Source: Anaerolineae bacterium (GTDB lineage: Bacteria > Chloroflexota > Anaerolineae > Aggregatilineales > UBA3940). From it: 53,555 nt of DNA. Below are positions 9,657 through 18,737 of the stretch, piece after piece (position 1 is the first letter of the stretch; each line of letters begins with the position of its first letter). The DNA lies in assembly GCA_016928235.1 (NCBI GenBank), contig JAFGLD010000245.1, positions 1 through 53,555 of the forward strand, given 5' to 3'. Made by a program: the position numbers and the translations under genes. The notes beneath the pieces were generated by a model, which searched no databases, was not told where the DNA came from, and saw only the letters and a list, made by a program, of their open reading frames with translations.

Positions 9657-11174
9657 ATGGCCGGTTCACCGCCAACTCTTTTTAAGAAAGTGCTGATTGC
9701 CAACCGGGGTGAAATCGCGGTTCGCATCATCCGCGCCTGCCGCGAGCTGGGGCTCTCTAACGTGGCCATCTACTCCGATGTCGATCGGAATGCCATGCAT
9801 GTTCGCTATGCCCTGGAAGCTTATCATATTGGCCCTCCACCCGCGCGTGATAGCTATCTGCGGATCGATAAGATCCTTGAGATCGCCAAGAAGTGCGGCG
9901 CCGATGCCATCCATCCCGGGTATGGCTTTCTGGCCGAGCGGCCTGAGTTTGCTCAGGCCTGCAACGACGCAGATATTGCCTTCATCGGCCCACCTGCGTC
10001 TGCTATTGGCGCGATGGGCGACAAGATCGTCGCCCGCAAGACCGTCGAAGCAGCCGGCGTCCCCATCGTTCCCGGCACCGAGCTGGACCTGCGCGACGAA
10101 GAGCTGAGCGCGGCGGCAGCCTTTGTCGGCTTCCCGCTCCTGATCAAGGCTACTGCCGGCGGGGGAGGCAAGGGAATGCGTCGGGTTGATCGCCCGGAGG
10201 ATTTTGACAGTGCGTTGCAGAGTGCTCGCCGCGAGGCCGAGGCTGCCTTTGGCGATGGGGCTGTTTATCTCGAGAAGCTGATCGAAGGGGCACGTCACAT
10301 CGAGATCCAGGTCATGGCCGATGCCCACGGCAATGTCGTCCATCTGGGCGATCGTGAGTGCTCGATCCAGCGCCGCCACCAGAAGCTGTTGGAGGAATCG
10401 CCCTCGGTTTATATCGATAACGACCTGCGTCAGCAGATGGGAGCGGTGGCTGTGGCGGCTGCGCGCGCAGTCAATTATGTCAATGCCGGAACGATTGAAT
10501 TCCTGGTCGATAAGGAGCACAATTTCTACTTCCTGGAGATGAACACACGCCTCCAGGTCGAGCACCCGGTGACTGAGCTGGTCACCAACGTCGATATCGT
10601 AAAAGAGCAAATTCGTGTCGCGCGCGGGCGCAAGCTGAGCCGGACGCAGGATGAGATCCAGTCCAATGGACATGCCATCGAGTGCCGGATTAACGCGGAA
10701 GACCCTTACAACAATTTTCTGCCGGCCACCGGTACGATCCGGGCACAGACACTTCCCACCGGACCCGGCGTGCGCGTGGACGCCGGCGTGACAACCGGAG
10801 ACCTGATCACGCCTTATTACGACCCGATGATCGCCAAGCTGATTTGCTGGGGGGAGACGCGCGGCGAAGCACTTCTAAGGATGCGCCGAGCCTTGGCTGA
10901 GTACCGGATCCTGGGGCTCAAGACCAACATTCCGTTCCACCAACACCTCCTCGACAGTGCGCGATTCATCGCCGGACAGTATGACACTTCTTTTGTCGAG
11001 GAGCGTTTCTCGATGAGCGAAGAGAGCGATATCAGATCGGAAATCGCGGCCATCTTTGCAACGCTGGTCTCGCACGAAGCACATCGCAAAGCTTCACAGG
11101 TCGTGGGACGCAATCAGCGAGACATCAGCAACTGGAAGTGGGTCGGGCGCTGGGAGCGCATGGGACGACAGTAA
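9657..11174 (+). CDS. Acyl-CoA carboxylase, biotin carboxylase subunit
   Basis: This ATP-grasp enzyme carboxylates biotin using ATP and bicarbonate. The N-terminus KVLIANRGEIAVRIIRACR is the family hallmark. The nucleotide-binding glycine loop KATAGGGGKGMRRV and the active-site segment EMNTRLQVEHPVTE are intact. At 505 residues it is a biotin carboxylase only, without a fused carrier domain; the carrier is the next gene. The ATG at 9657 has a GAGGTG site upstream. The 69 bases before it hold a degenerate repeat of the form TAACAGCTAAAAGC. It belongs to the carboxylase operon with 7905-9587 and 11217-11714. The final 30 residues, beyond the conserved domain, are basic and of unclear role. Confidence 0.95.
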   Translation: MAGSPPTLFKKVLIANRGEIAVRIIRACRELGLSNVAIYSDVDRNAMHVRYALEAYHIGPPPARDSYLRIDKILEIAKKCGADAIHPGYGFLAERPEFAQACNDADIAFIGPPASAIGAMGDKIVARKTVEAAGVPIVPGTELDLRDEELSAAAAFVGFPLLIKATAGGGGKGMRRVDRPEDFDSALQSARREAEAAFGDGAVYLEKLIEGARHIEIQVMADAHGNVVHLGDRECSIQRRHQKLLEESPSVYIDNDLRQQMGAVAVAAARAVNYVNAGTIEFLVDKEHNFYFLEMNTRLQVEHPVTELVTNVDIVKEQIRVARGRKLSRTQDEIQSNGHAIECRINAEDPYNNFLPATGTIRAQTLPTGPGVRVDAGVTTGDLITPYYDPMIAKLICWGETRGEALLRMRRALAEYRILGLKTNIPFHQHLLDSARFIAGQYDTSFVEERFSMSEESDIRSEIAAIFATLVSHEAHRKASQVVGRNQRDISNWKWVGRWERMGRQ

Positions 11175-11216
11175 ACGGCTACATGCCATTATAGGCCCCA
11201 TAGTAGGAATGGATTT

Positions 11217-11714
11217 ATGAGATACGAAGTTATCGTAAACAACCAGAAGTATACGCTTGAGGTCAACCAGGAAGGCAAGATTACCGTCGATGGGCAAGAG
11301 ACGCTGGTTGAGTTTTCTCGTATCGGCGATTCGGGCTTGTATCTGCTGCTGGTTAACAACGAGTCGTTTGAAGGCCTGGTAGAGGAGCACGAGGATCTCT
11401 GGCAGGTCGTTTTCAGGGGCAATCTCTACGATGTCCAGGTCAATGACGAACGGGCACAGTTGATGCGTGGGCGTGCTCACATGTCCGTGCCTGACAGCGG
11501 TGAGCTTCCAGTTAAGGCGCCGATTCCCGGCCTGGTGATCAATATCCCGGTCGAGATCGGACAGGAAGTCTCGAAGGGCGACAACCTCGTCATTCTCGAA
11601 TCGATGAAGATGGAAAACGAACTCAAGGCACCGCGCGACGGACGGGTCGAGCGGATCAACGTCGAGGTGGGCAACAGCGTCGAGCAACACCAGACGCTGC
11701 TGGTGCTGGTATAG
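11217..11714 (+). CDS. Biotin carboxyl carrier protein of the acyl-CoA carboxylase
   Basis: This 165-residue protein carries biotin between the carboxylase and carboxyltransferase subunits. The biotinylation motif ESMKMENE places the modified lysine at K131. The C-terminal half is a complete biotinyl domain (VKAPIPGLVINIPVEIG to LVLV). The N-terminal half, rich in short beta strands (YEVIVNNQKYTLEV), resembles the domain before the biotinyl region in propionyl-CoA and related decarboxylase/carboxylase subunits. It starts 43 bases after the biotin carboxylase gene and ends the operon. Confidence 0.9.
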   Translation: MRYEVIVNNQKYTLEVNQEGKITVDGQETLVEFSRIGDSGLYLLLVNNESFEGLVEEHEDLWQVVFRGNLYDVQVNDERAQLMRGRAHMSVPDSGELPVKAPIPGLVINIPVEIGQEVSKGDNLVILESMKMENELKAPRDGRVERINVEVGNSVEQHQTLLVLV

Positions 11715-11733
11715 AGCAAGCGACGAATTGGCG

Positions 11734-11763
11734 TTGCGAACTCGTCAATACACAGTGTATAAT
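11734..11763 (+). promoter_or_regulatory. Promoter of tRNA-Gly
   Basis: TTGCGA (11734-11739) and TATAAT (11758-11763) are 18 bases apart, and the -10 box ends 11 bases before the tRNA 5' end. This is a good sigma-70-type promoter for the tRNA gene. Confidence 0.7.
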
Positions 11764-11774
11764 GGGGCAGTGAT

Positions 11775-11846
11775 GCGGGTATAGTTCAGTGGTAGAACGT
11801 TAGCTTCCCAAGCTAAATGTCAGGAGTTCGAATCTCCTTACCCGCT
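11775..11846 (+). tRNA. tRNA-Gly (anticodon CCC)
   Basis: A complete 72-base cloverleaf can be drawn: acceptor stem GCGGGTA/TACCCGC, D-arm GTTC/GAAC, anticodon stem TTAGC/GCTAA with loop TTCCCAA (anticodon CCC, reading GGG), T-arm AGGAG/CTCCT with TTCGAAT. The discriminator base is T and the CCA end is not encoded. Confidence 0.96.
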
Positions 11847-11851
11847 TTCTT

Positions 11852-11881
11852 GGGGCGATTGATGTGATGATCAATCGCCCC
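11852..11881. terminator. Hairpin between tRNA-Gly and rpoD
   Basis: A perfect 12-bp stem (GGGGCGATTGAT at 11852-11863, ATCAATCGCCCC at 11870-11881) with a 6-base loop lies between the converging tRNA and rpoD genes. T-runs on either side are weak, but position and stability suggest a shared terminator. Confidence 0.65.
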
Positions 11882-11888
11882 AATTGGT

Positions 11889-13460
11889 TTATCCCAGATA
11901 ATCTCTGAGCTGACGGCTCCTGGTTGGGTGCCTCAGCTTGCGCAGTGCTTTGGCCTCGATCTGGCGAATACGCTCGCGGGTCACTCCAAAGTATTTACCG
12001 ACCTCCTCTAGTGTGTGATCCTGCCCGTCCTTCAGTCCAAAACGCATCTCCAGCACTTCGCGCTCGCGGTCGTTGAGCAAATTGAGTACATTGCGTACCT
12101 GTTCTTTCAGGAGCTGGTGATCGGCCTTCTCGACCGGCCCGGCAACCTTATCGTCCTCGATGAAGTCGCCCAACAAGCTTGAGTCCTCCTGACCGACCGG
12201 CATATCCAGAGACATCGGATCCTGTGCAATGCGCATGATGCGTCTGACCTTGGCCGCTGCCCGGCGTAACCGTCGCTGCAGGCCCGGCTCGAACCGCTCG
12301 CCCTTTTGCAGTGCCAGGCGTACAGCTTCTGCGTCTTCCGGCTCCATGAAATCCATCTCCGGCGCGATTTCCTCGGCAAAGGGCTCGCGGCCCAGTTCCT
12401 GAGTCAACCGGCGTTGGATTCGCATCAACCGGTTGATCGTCTCCACCATGTGCACCGGGATGCGGATGGTGCGTGACTGATCGGCAATAGCACGGCTGAT
12501 GGCCTGACGGATCCACCAGGTGGCATAGGTGCTGAACTTATACCCCTTGGTGTGGTCGAATTTCTCAACCGCTCGCAGCAGCCCGATATTGCCTTCCTGG
12601 ATCAGGTCGAGAAAGCCAATGCCACGCCCCATGAATTTCTTGGCAACGCTGACAACCAGGCGCAGGTTGGCGCGTGTCAGCGCGTTGTTGGCCTCTTCGG
12701 CCCGAATTCGAGCTGCTATGAATTCGTCTTGGATGAGCTGGGTGTCAGTGCCTTCGACCCAATGCTTGAACGTGCGTGCCGGCGGCAGATCACCGTGTTC
12801 CTGGCAATGGTCGATCAGGTTGGTCTGTATCGCATCCGGCATGGCATAAAAAACTTCAAAAACAGTAAAGAGATACCGGGCCAGGCGTCCCCAATCTTCG
12901 TCATGTCCCCATTCGCGCAGCTTGAGATAGTTATGCAGATAAGACGATGGTTGTCGCCACCAGGCCTGGCGTAACCGCTTGCCTTCGCGGATCAGCTCTG
13001 TCAGATCGGGCGGATCGACATCAAAATCCCTGGCCATTATTTGCCCATCACGCCAGGCTTGCTCGGCTTTCTGATAGAGCGCCAACAGAACTTTTTGGAG
13101 AGCATCGGGCTGTTCATCCTCCAACAGCCTATTGACCATACGGCTGGCCACCATTTGCGTCGAGAGCCAGATCTCCTGGTCTGAATCCAAAAGCTGTACC
13201 TGCCCGATCTCTTTCAGGTACATACGAACGGGATCATTGGCAATCTCAAGCTCAGCGACACTCAGTGGATGGGTAGAGAGAATGTCTTCAGTCTCTATTT
13301 CGAGATCCTCCAACTCCACCTCATCCGGCTCGACGTCAACATCCAGTTCGAGCCCACCATCCGATTCTCTGCCGTCAAGTTCTACTGTGTCCAACTCTTC
13401 CCCGTTATCTGAGCCTGTAAAGTCGTTTTCCATTTCGTCCCTGCTGTTACCTATAGACAT
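11889..13460 (-). CDS. rpoD: Principal RNA polymerase sigma factor (RpoD/SigA)
   Basis: This is the primary sigma-70 factor. Region 1.2 is seen as [17 protein letters not shown], region 2 as [16 protein letters not shown] through [17 protein letters not shown] and [14 protein letters not shown], and region 4 as [12 protein letters not shown] with the DNA-binding helix [18 protein letters not shown]. An acidic N-terminal region precedes region 1.2, and about 150 residues of lineage-specific sequence separate regions 1.2 and 2. Region 3 contains an extra segment of roughly 25 residues (around [19 protein letters not shown]). The ATG at 13460 has an AGGAA site. It lies 141 bases downstream of dnaG on the same strand, as in the classical rpsU-dnaG-rpoD arrangement, with no rpsU here. 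Confidence 0.97.
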   Translation of the reverse strand: MSIGNSRDEMENDFTGSDNGEELDTVELDGRESDGGLELDVDVEPDEVELEDLEIETEDILSTHPLSVAELEIANDPVRMYLKEIGQVQLLDSDQEIWLSTQMVASRMVNRLLEDEQPDALQKVLLALYQKAEQAWRDGQIMARDFDVDPPDLTELIREGKRLRQAWWRQPSSYLHNYLKLREWGHDEDWGRLARYLFTVFEVFYAMPDAIQTNLIDHCQEHGDLPPARTFKHWVEGTDTQLIQDEFIAARIRAEEANNALTRANLRLVVSVAKKFMGRGIGFLDLIQEGNIGLLRAVEKFDHTKGYKFSTYATWWIRQAISRAIADQSRTIRIPVHMVETINRLMRIQRRLTQELGREPFAEEIAPEMDFMEPEDAEAVRLALQKGERFEPGLQRRLRRAAAKVRRIMRIAQDPMSLDMPVGQEDSSLLGDFIEDDKVAGPVEKADHQLLKEQVRNVLNLLNDREREVLEMRFGLKDGQDHTLEEVGKYFGVTRERIRQIEAKALRKLRHPTRSRQLRDYLG

Positions 13461-13601
13461 GTTTATTCCTCACACAGGGGCCTCTTACAGTTTAGGGCTG
13501 TTAGCTGTGATATCCCATCTTTCACATCTCGCGTTTGATCTCTCGCTTAAAGACACCACAGGAAGCGCCGGATAGCTGAGTAGTTACAATCTACAAATAC
13601 A

Positions 13602-15692
13602 TCATGAGGCCTGCATTGGCAAATCGACAGACGGCTGCTCTCGTTTTCCCAACAAGCTGTACCGTCTGCGGGCCTGTTCGAGATTGTTGCGGGCAGCAAT
13701 CAGCAACCGAATCATTTCTCCGTACTGCCAGGCCATCGAGGTCTGATCGCCATTTTCCGGATCCTCGATCAGGAAGCGAAGCTCTCCGATATATGCCTCC
13801 AGACGTCCCCGCCGTAGATCGAGCAGGGCCTGGATGACGGCCTCGGAAATGCGGTCGGGGTGAAGCTCGATGCTGGGTGGCGCAATATGGCGATCCAGGG
13901 CATAGAGAGGTTGTTCGATCCAGGTCTGTAGCCGGGCACATGTCACCTCATCAAGTGTCTGGTAAAGATATGATAGCGGATCGATCTCGTCTTGTTCCAG
14001 CGCGATCTGCCAGGTTTCGAAAATCATGCGATGCTCCGGATGAGCAAAATCGCCGGCAACGATCTCCCCCGCCAGACTGTCAGGCATTGCCCATTCCCCA
14101 TCGGCCTCACAAAATGACAAACACTCTGCCATGACCCGATTGATCCGATAGATCAATCGGGGGTGCTGGACGAGCGCAGCCAGGCTGAACGCCTCGCGCC
14201 AGAGCGTCGGCGTCAGCGTCAGCTCCGGCGCAGTGATGCCGGCAAGTGGCGGAGGCTGCTCGATGCTCCGGGGCGGGCGAGATCGCCCGCCGGGGGATTT
14301 GCCTCCCGGAAGCAAGGCACGCTCATCGATCCGGAGCAGGCGGGCCAGACGCTGGCGATAGTGGCTGCGCTCGACCGGGTTGGCTATATCGTCGATCAAA
14401 GGCATCATCTGATCGACAATCCGCGATTTCGTTTTCGGGTCGTCCAGGTTCTGTCCGACCAACGCTTTCTGAATGGCATACTCAACGATCTGCATTGCCC
14501 CGGCGACCAGGTCGGCCCAGGCTTGTGGATCTTCCCGGATCAGGTCGTCCGGGTCCTTGCCCTCCGGCAAGATGAGAACCCGAATGTCAAACCCCAAACG
14601 GCTCTCATAGCGCAACATGCCGTGGAGATCGAATTCGGCTGCCAGACTGGCCCGGTACTCCCTCTCGGCGGTGTCGAAGCCCCACATGCCCTCCTGAACC
14701 GCATCTTCGGCTGCCGCTTTCGAGACTCGCTCGATGACCTCGCGTCCCCGGTCGGTCGCCATCTGTCCGGCAGTATCCGGATCGAGCGCCAGGATCAGGC
14801 GGCTGGCATAGCGTGACAGCAGCTTCAGCTGAGGCTCGGTCAACGCTGTGCCCATCTCAGCGACAACGTCGGTGAATCCGGCCTGGTGAGCCTGCATCAC
14901 ATCCATGTAGCCCTCGACGATCACGGCCGTCTCGGTCTCTCGGACCGTCCGGCGGGCATGGTCGAGGCCAAAGAGCAGATGGCTTTTGTCGAAGAGCGCG
15001 CTCTGCGGTGAGTTGATATATTTAGGTGTTGCCTCCGGGTTGAGTGCCCGCGCGCCAAACCCAACCATCCCTCCGCGCATATCACGTATCGATATTGTCA
15101 GCCGGTCGCGGAAGCGGTCGTAGGTATTGCCATCGTCCTTGACAACCACCAGGCCGGCATCGATGATCTCTTGAGGGCTGTAGCCCAACTCAACGAGATA
15201 GTGGCGGGTGGCATCCCAACTATTGGGTGCGTAGCCTACCCCAAATGCTTCGATGGTCTGGACGGACAGCCCGCGTCTGGCAATGTACTGCCTGGCGTAC
15301 TCGGCATCGGGCGATTGGAGCAGACGCTGGGTAAAAAAGTGTGCCGCGTCAGACAGCAGGCTGCGCAGCCGATCGTGAGCTTCCTGTGCTTGTGCCTGCT
15401 GCGGAGTGAACGGCTCCAGCTCGATGCCCGCTTGCTCGGCCAGGTAACGCCGCGCTTCCGGGAAATCCCATCCCTCCCGCTTCATGACAAAGGTAAATAT
15501 ATCGCCGCCTTCACCGCAGGCGCCGAAGCATCGCCAGTTCTGCGAATCGGGAAAAACCACGAACGATGGCGTCTTTTCGCTGTGGAAAGGGCATAGACCT
15601 TTGTAGTTACGCCCCGATTTCTTGAGTTGGACGGTGCTGCCTACCAGCTCGACGATATCGATGCGGGCCTTGATTTCATCGGTGATACTCAT
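13602..15692 (-). CDS. dnaG: DNA primase
   Basis: DnaG makes RNA primers for replication. The N-terminal zinc-binding domain is intact (CPFHSEKTPSF, then WRCFGACGEGGD; ligands C, H, C, C). The catalytic Toprim region shows AVIVEGYMDVMQAHQAG and LILALDPDTAGQ. The C-terminal 200 residues are helical and would bind the replicative helicase DnaB. At 696 residues it is somewhat longer than typical, because of an insertion after the Toprim region (around DTAEREYRASLAAEFDLHG). It precedes rpoD on the minus strand. Its upstream region carries a palindromic element at 15886-15966. Confidence 0.96.
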   Translation of the reverse strand: MSITDEIKARIDIVELVGSTVQLKKSGRNYKGLCPFHSEKTPSFVVFPDSQNWRCFGACGEGGDIFTFVMKREGWDFPEARRYLAEQAGIELEPFTPQQAQAQEAHDRLRSLLSDAAHFFTQRLLQSPDAEYARQYIARRGLSVQTIEAFGVGYAPNSWDATRHYLVELGYSPQEIIDAGLVVVKDDGNTYDRFRDRLTISIRDMRGGMVGFGARALNPEATPKYINSPQSALFDKSHLLFGLDHARRTVRETETAVIVEGYMDVMQAHQAGFTDVVAEMGTALTEPQLKLLSRYASRLILALDPDTAGQMATDRGREVIERVSKAAAEDAVQEGMWGFDTAEREYRASLAAEFDLHGMLRYESRLGFDIRVLILPEGKDPDDLIREDPQAWADLVAGAMQIVEYAIQKALVGQNLDDPKTKSRIVDQMMPLIDDIANPVERSHYRQRLARLLRIDERALLPGGKSPGGRSRPPRSIEQPPPLAGITAPELTLTPTLWREAFSLAALVQHPRLIYRINRVMAECLSFCEADGEWAMPDSLAGEIVAGDFAHPEHRMIFETWQIALEQDEIDPLSYLYQTLDEVTCARLQTWIEQPLYALDRHIAPPSIELHPDRISEAVIQALLDLRRGRLEAYIGELRFLIEDPENGDQTSMAWQYGEMIRLLIAARNNLEQARRRYSLLGKREQPSVDLPMQAS

Positions 15693-15885
15693 GTGCTTTA
15701 GCGTTAAGGAATGGGGATTGATTAAATAACTTTCCCTGCCGAGCCTGCAATCAGGATTGTGAATGGGTGAGTTAACAAATGCTCATTCCTAAATACCCCG
15801 CTGACTTTTAGAACCAACTAAGGCAGATTCATGGTCGAGAAGGAGAAATTTGTGCGGTACGAACAAGTATGGCGTCTTTTTGCAA

Positions 15886-15966
15886 TAGACTTTATCAACA
15901 ATAGGCATGTTGTGTGTAAGAACCGGCTTATTTTATGCGTAATTCAGTTGTTTTCGATAAAGTCTA
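15886..15966. repeat. Palindromic intergenic element, copy 2 (81 bp, inverted)
   Basis: Same length as copy 1. Read on the minus strand it aligns without gaps to copy 1, with matching termini (TAGACTTTATCG, TGCCTATTG, GATAAAGTCTA) and shared internal blocks. It lies in the divergent dnaG/dksA gap. Confidence 0.85.
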
Positions 15967-16087
15967 ATCAACTGTCATTATACTTGTTGCTTAGCCATGC
16001 GCCAACTTAACCTGACGCTCTATGTGGAATTACAGAAACGGCTCATATATAGAGCGTTATTAGAAGCTGTCTGAGAAGTCGCGGCAA

Positions 16088-16185
16088 AGACCCTAAAGGT
16101 TTCCTCAGAATGCCTTTACGCTCAGGGGAAGCCATGCTTGCAAGCACAATGACGCACTTACCAGGGTCAAAAACCTTTAGGGTCT
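16088..16185. repeat. 98-bp unit with perfect 15-bp inverted repeats, possible MITE or IS remnant
   Basis: AGACCCTAAAGGTTT (16088-16102) is the exact reverse complement of AAACCTTTAGGGTCT (16171-16185). The 68-base interior has no open frame. Preceding sequence resembles an IS end. A second copy was not found in the window. Confidence 0.6.
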
Positions 16186-16315
16186 GGCTTTCATCACTCA
16201 AGACTATGTGAGAACCTCAATATCAAACTTTTAGAACACACTTTTAGACATTGCACCTGCTCGCCGATTCGCGACTAGCCTGTTACAATCCAAAGCATTA
16301 CAAAAAGGAACAAAT

Positions 16316-16657
16316 ATGGTGGCTGACATTCATCACAACTTAAAAACCGCGTTGGAGAAGCAGCGTGAGCAGCTCCAGACCGAGCTAGCTGAGAGCGGCA
16401 CACCACCCGCGGACGGCATGGGATATGGCACGCACCAGGCCGATGACGGCACAGTTGCATTTGAGCAGGCTGCCGATCTCGCTATGAGGGAAAATGCCAA
16501 ACGGATGCTTTACCAGATCGAGAGAGCCCTCTTCAGGATGGAAGAAGGAACGTATGGTATCTGCCGGCAGTGCGGCAACAAGATCGATCCGGCCCGTCTC
16601 AAAGCAATCCCTTATACACGGTACTGCCTCCACTGTGCCGCGCGTGCCCAGGAATAG
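16316..16657 (+). CDS. DksA/TraR-type zinc-finger protein
   Basis: This 113-residue protein has an N-terminal coiled-coil hairpin and a C-terminal C4 zinc finger (C83, C86, C104, C107; CRQCG and YCLHC). That is the DksA/TraR arrangement. Family members bind RNA polymerase through the secondary channel and modulate initiation, often with ppGpp. The acidic tip residues expected in true DksA cannot be confirmed here, so the name is kept general. The ATG at 16316 has an AAGGA site. It is followed 29 bases later by the pseudouridine synthase gene and probably heads the operon that continues to rsfS. Confidence 0.88.
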   Translation: MVADIHHNLKTALEKQREQLQTELAESGTPPADGMGYGTHQADDGTVAFEQAADLAMRENAKRMLYQIERALFRMEEGTYGICRQCGNKIDPARLKAIPYTRYCLHCAARAQE

Positions 16658-16686
16658 CATATCTTGTATATTACCTCACAATCAGC

Positions 16687-17637
16687 ATGACTTCTCAAGA
16701 ACAACTTACCCAATTCACTGTCGATGAAGGCGGACAGCGCCTCGATTTGTTTGTCGTGGCAGCTATTCCTACGCTAAGCCGGACCGAAGTCCAGAGATTG
16801 ATCAAGGCCGGACTGGTGACCGTCAACGGACAGACGGCTAAGTCCTCTTACCAATTGTCGGCGGGCGAGGCTGTCTCCGTCTCTATGCTGTCCGTCCAGA
16901 CGCAACCCACGCTGGCAGAAGATATCCCGCTCGACGTGTTATACGAGGATGACGACCTGGTGGCGATCAACAAACCGTGTGGACTGGTCGTTCATCCGGC
17001 GATAGGCAACGAAAGCGGCACGTTGGTCAACGCAGCCCTGATGCGCTGGCCCGACATGTGTCGGGTGACAGGGGAAGAGCGCGCCGGGATAGTCCACCGT
17101 CTCGATAAGGACACATCAGGCGTGATCGTGATGGCAAAGACCCCTGATGCCTTGAAGTCGCTCCAGACCCAGTTCCACGATCGGCTTGTTTACAAGCGAT
17201 ACATTGCGCTGGTCGAAGGCATTCCTGAGCAGCCTTCCGGGATCATCGAGGCGCCGATCGGTCGCAATCCCAAAAATCGCAGGCGGATGGCAGTTGTCCA
17301 GGATGGTCGTGAAGCGGTAACGCGCTATGACATTACCGAGACCTTTGAGGACTGTGCGCTGATATCAGTAGAGATCAAAACCGGACGCACGCACCAGATC
17401 AGGGTCCATATGGGCTGGCTGGGCCATCCTGTCGTTGCCGATGCAATCTACGGTCGCAAGACCAGTGTTGTCGAGTGTCCCAGACTGTTCTTGCATGCAG
17501 CGGAATTGCAGGTTACCTCACCCTCGACGGGAGAAAGGCTCCACTTCGAATCGCAGCTACCCTCTGAGCTCCAGGCTGTGCTGAAAAAACTGCGTCAAAT
17601 ACCGATCTATAATGAGGAACACTTGGATGATGAATGA
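16687..17637 (+). CDS. RluD-family 23S rRNA pseudouridine synthase
   Basis: This enzyme isomerises uridines in 23S rRNA. An N-terminal S4 RNA-binding domain (residues 17-70, SRTEVQRLIKAGLVTVNG) precedes the catalytic domain. HRLDKDTSG gives catalytic D140, and KTGRTHQIRVHMGWLGHP is the second family signature. Length is 316 residues from ATG 16687; the frame is open further upstream, but that part overlaps the dksA-like gene and has no homology-like features. It overlaps the next gene by 11 bases, a sign of translational coupling. RluD specificity (helix 69) is likely but not certain within the RluA/C/D group. Confidence 0.92.
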   Translation: MTSQEQLTQFTVDEGGQRLDLFVVAAIPTLSRTEVQRLIKAGLVTVNGQTAKSSYQLSAGEAVSVSMLSVQTQPTLAEDIPLDVLYEDDDLVAINKPCGLVVHPAIGNESGTLVNAALMRWPDMCRVTGEERAGIVHRLDKDTSGVIVMAKTPDALKSLQTQFHDRLVYKRYIALVEGIPEQPSGIIEAPIGRNPKNRRRMAVVQDGREAVTRYDITETFEDCALISVEIKTGRTHQIRVHMGWLGHPVVADAIYGRKTSVVECPRLFLHAAELQVTSPSTGERLHFESQLPSELQAVLKKLRQIPIYNEEHLDDE

Positions 17638-18232
17638 GAGCCGGCGCCTGTTTATTGCCATCGAGCTACCACCTGACATTTTGAAAACGATTGCCAGGGT
17701 TCAAGCCGATCTCAAACAGGCGATCCCCGATCGGGCTGTGCGCTGGACGCGGCCTGAGGGCATTCATCTGACACTTAAGTTCCTGGGGGATGTTCACCCC
17801 AGCCGGCTCGACGCAATCAAAGCGGCGCTTCGTCAGGCAGTGACCGGACATGCTCCTTTTGAGTTGAGTATTCATGGATCGGGCTGTTTCCCGGATTTTG
17901 CCCGTCCTCGCGTCTTGTGGGTTGGCCTGGCGGGAGAGATGGAATCGTTGCACGCCCTTCAGACCGATGTAGAAAGCAGTATCGCTCCACTGGGCTTTCC
18001 GACGGAAGAACGTGGATTTAATCCTCACCTGACGCTGGCCCGGACCTCTCAGCAAGCAAGCCGGGAGGATATCGCGCAGATCGGCAAGATCGTCCAGGCA
18101 TACAGCGTGAGACAGCTTGTCGCCTGGCAGGTCAAATCGATCTACCTGATGCACAGCCGGCTCAAGCCGGATGGTGCGCAATATACACAGGTAGCGGAGG
18201 TTGCTTTGTCAGAGCAACCTCTGACTGGTTGA
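17627..18232 (+). CDS. thpR: RNA 2',3'-cyclic phosphodiesterase (2'-5' RNA ligase family)
   Basis: A 2H phosphoesterase with two HxTx motifs, HLTL at H47 and HLTL at H134, the defining catalytic pair. It hydrolyses 2',3'-cyclic phosphate ends of RNA, and family members also show ligase activity on tRNA halves. The start at 17627 is preferred because GAGGAA lies eight bases upstream; an in-frame ATG at 17612 is further inside the preceding gene. The N-terminus RRLFIAIELPPDI is typical of the family. It is translationally coupled to the pseudouridine synthase. Confidence 0.92.
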   Translation: MMNESRRLFIAIELPPDILKTIARVQADLKQAIPDRAVRWTRPEGIHLTLKFLGDVHPSRLDAIKAALRQAVTGHAPFELSIHGSGCFPDFARPRVLWVGLAGEMESLHALQTDVESSIAPLGFPTEERGFNPHLTLARTSQQASREDIAQIGKIVQAYSVRQLVAWQVKSIYLMHSRLKPDGAQYTQVAEVALSEQPLTG

Positions 18233-18296
18233 TACAGATGGATGGCGTGTGTTAGAATGCTGGTAGTGACGGATGATAGTCTAAGGAGAAGATACT

Positions 18297-18644
18297 ATAG
18301 AAGCAATTGAACTCGCACGGCATATTGCCGACTTGATCGCGGATAAGAAGGGTGAGAACATCACACTGTTGGATATCCGTGAACGGACGGTCATTGCCGA
18401 CTACTTTGTCATTTGCAGTGGAAACAGTGAACGTCAGCTCAAAGCGATTTCCGAGAGCATTACGGAAGAGATCAAGAAATCACATGGCATTCACGTTCAC
18501 CATATTGAAGGCACATCGGTGACCGGATGGATACTGATCGACTATGGGAATGTCATCGTTCACGTCTTTGCGCCTGAACGACGCGCCTTCTATGACCTGG
18601 AGACTCTCTGGCACGAGGCGGCTGTATTGTTGAGAATGCAATGA
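18297..18644 (+). CDS. rsfS: Ribosomal silencing factor RsfS, apparent ATA start
   Basis: RsfS binds ribosomal protein L14 and blocks subunit joining in starvation. The conserved core is clear: ITLLDIRERTVIADYFVICSG, VEGTSVTGW-like IEGTSVTGWILIDYG, VIVHVF and YDLETLWHEA. The N-terminal helix expected in the family (AIELARHIADLIADKKG) is encoded in frame but has no ATG, GTG or TTG before it. The frame is closed by TAA at 18282. The codon at the expected start, ATA at 18297, lies eight bases after a strong AAGGAG (18283-18288). The first usual start in frame, TTG at 18333, has no ribosome binding site and would remove the helix. The likely product is 115 residues. A mutation or sequencing error of ATG to ATA is the alternative. 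Confidence 0.88.
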   Translation: MEAIELARHIADLIADKKGENITLLDIRERTVIADYFVICSGNSERQLKAISESITEEIKKSHGIHVHHIEGTSVTGWILIDYGNVIVHVFAPERRAFYDLETLWHEAAVLLRMQ

Positions 18645-18737
18645 CAGTTGGCTGTGTCATCCCCGAAAGCTCTGTGGATATTCAGCGATCAGCAAAATAC
18701 AAGGGTTCACAGCCGGTCAGATAGTCAGGACAAGCAA

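Larger units (their letters stand above)
15693..16315. other. Long intergenic region between dnaG and the dksA-like gene
   Basis: No gene was found in this 623-base divergent gap. It holds a palindromic element (15886-15966) and a second inverted-repeat structure (16088-16185), listed separately. The stretch AGAAGCTGTCTGAGAAGTC just before the second one looks like an insertion-sequence terminus. A TACAAT at about 16285 could be the -10 box of the dksA-like gene. Confidence 0.6.
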
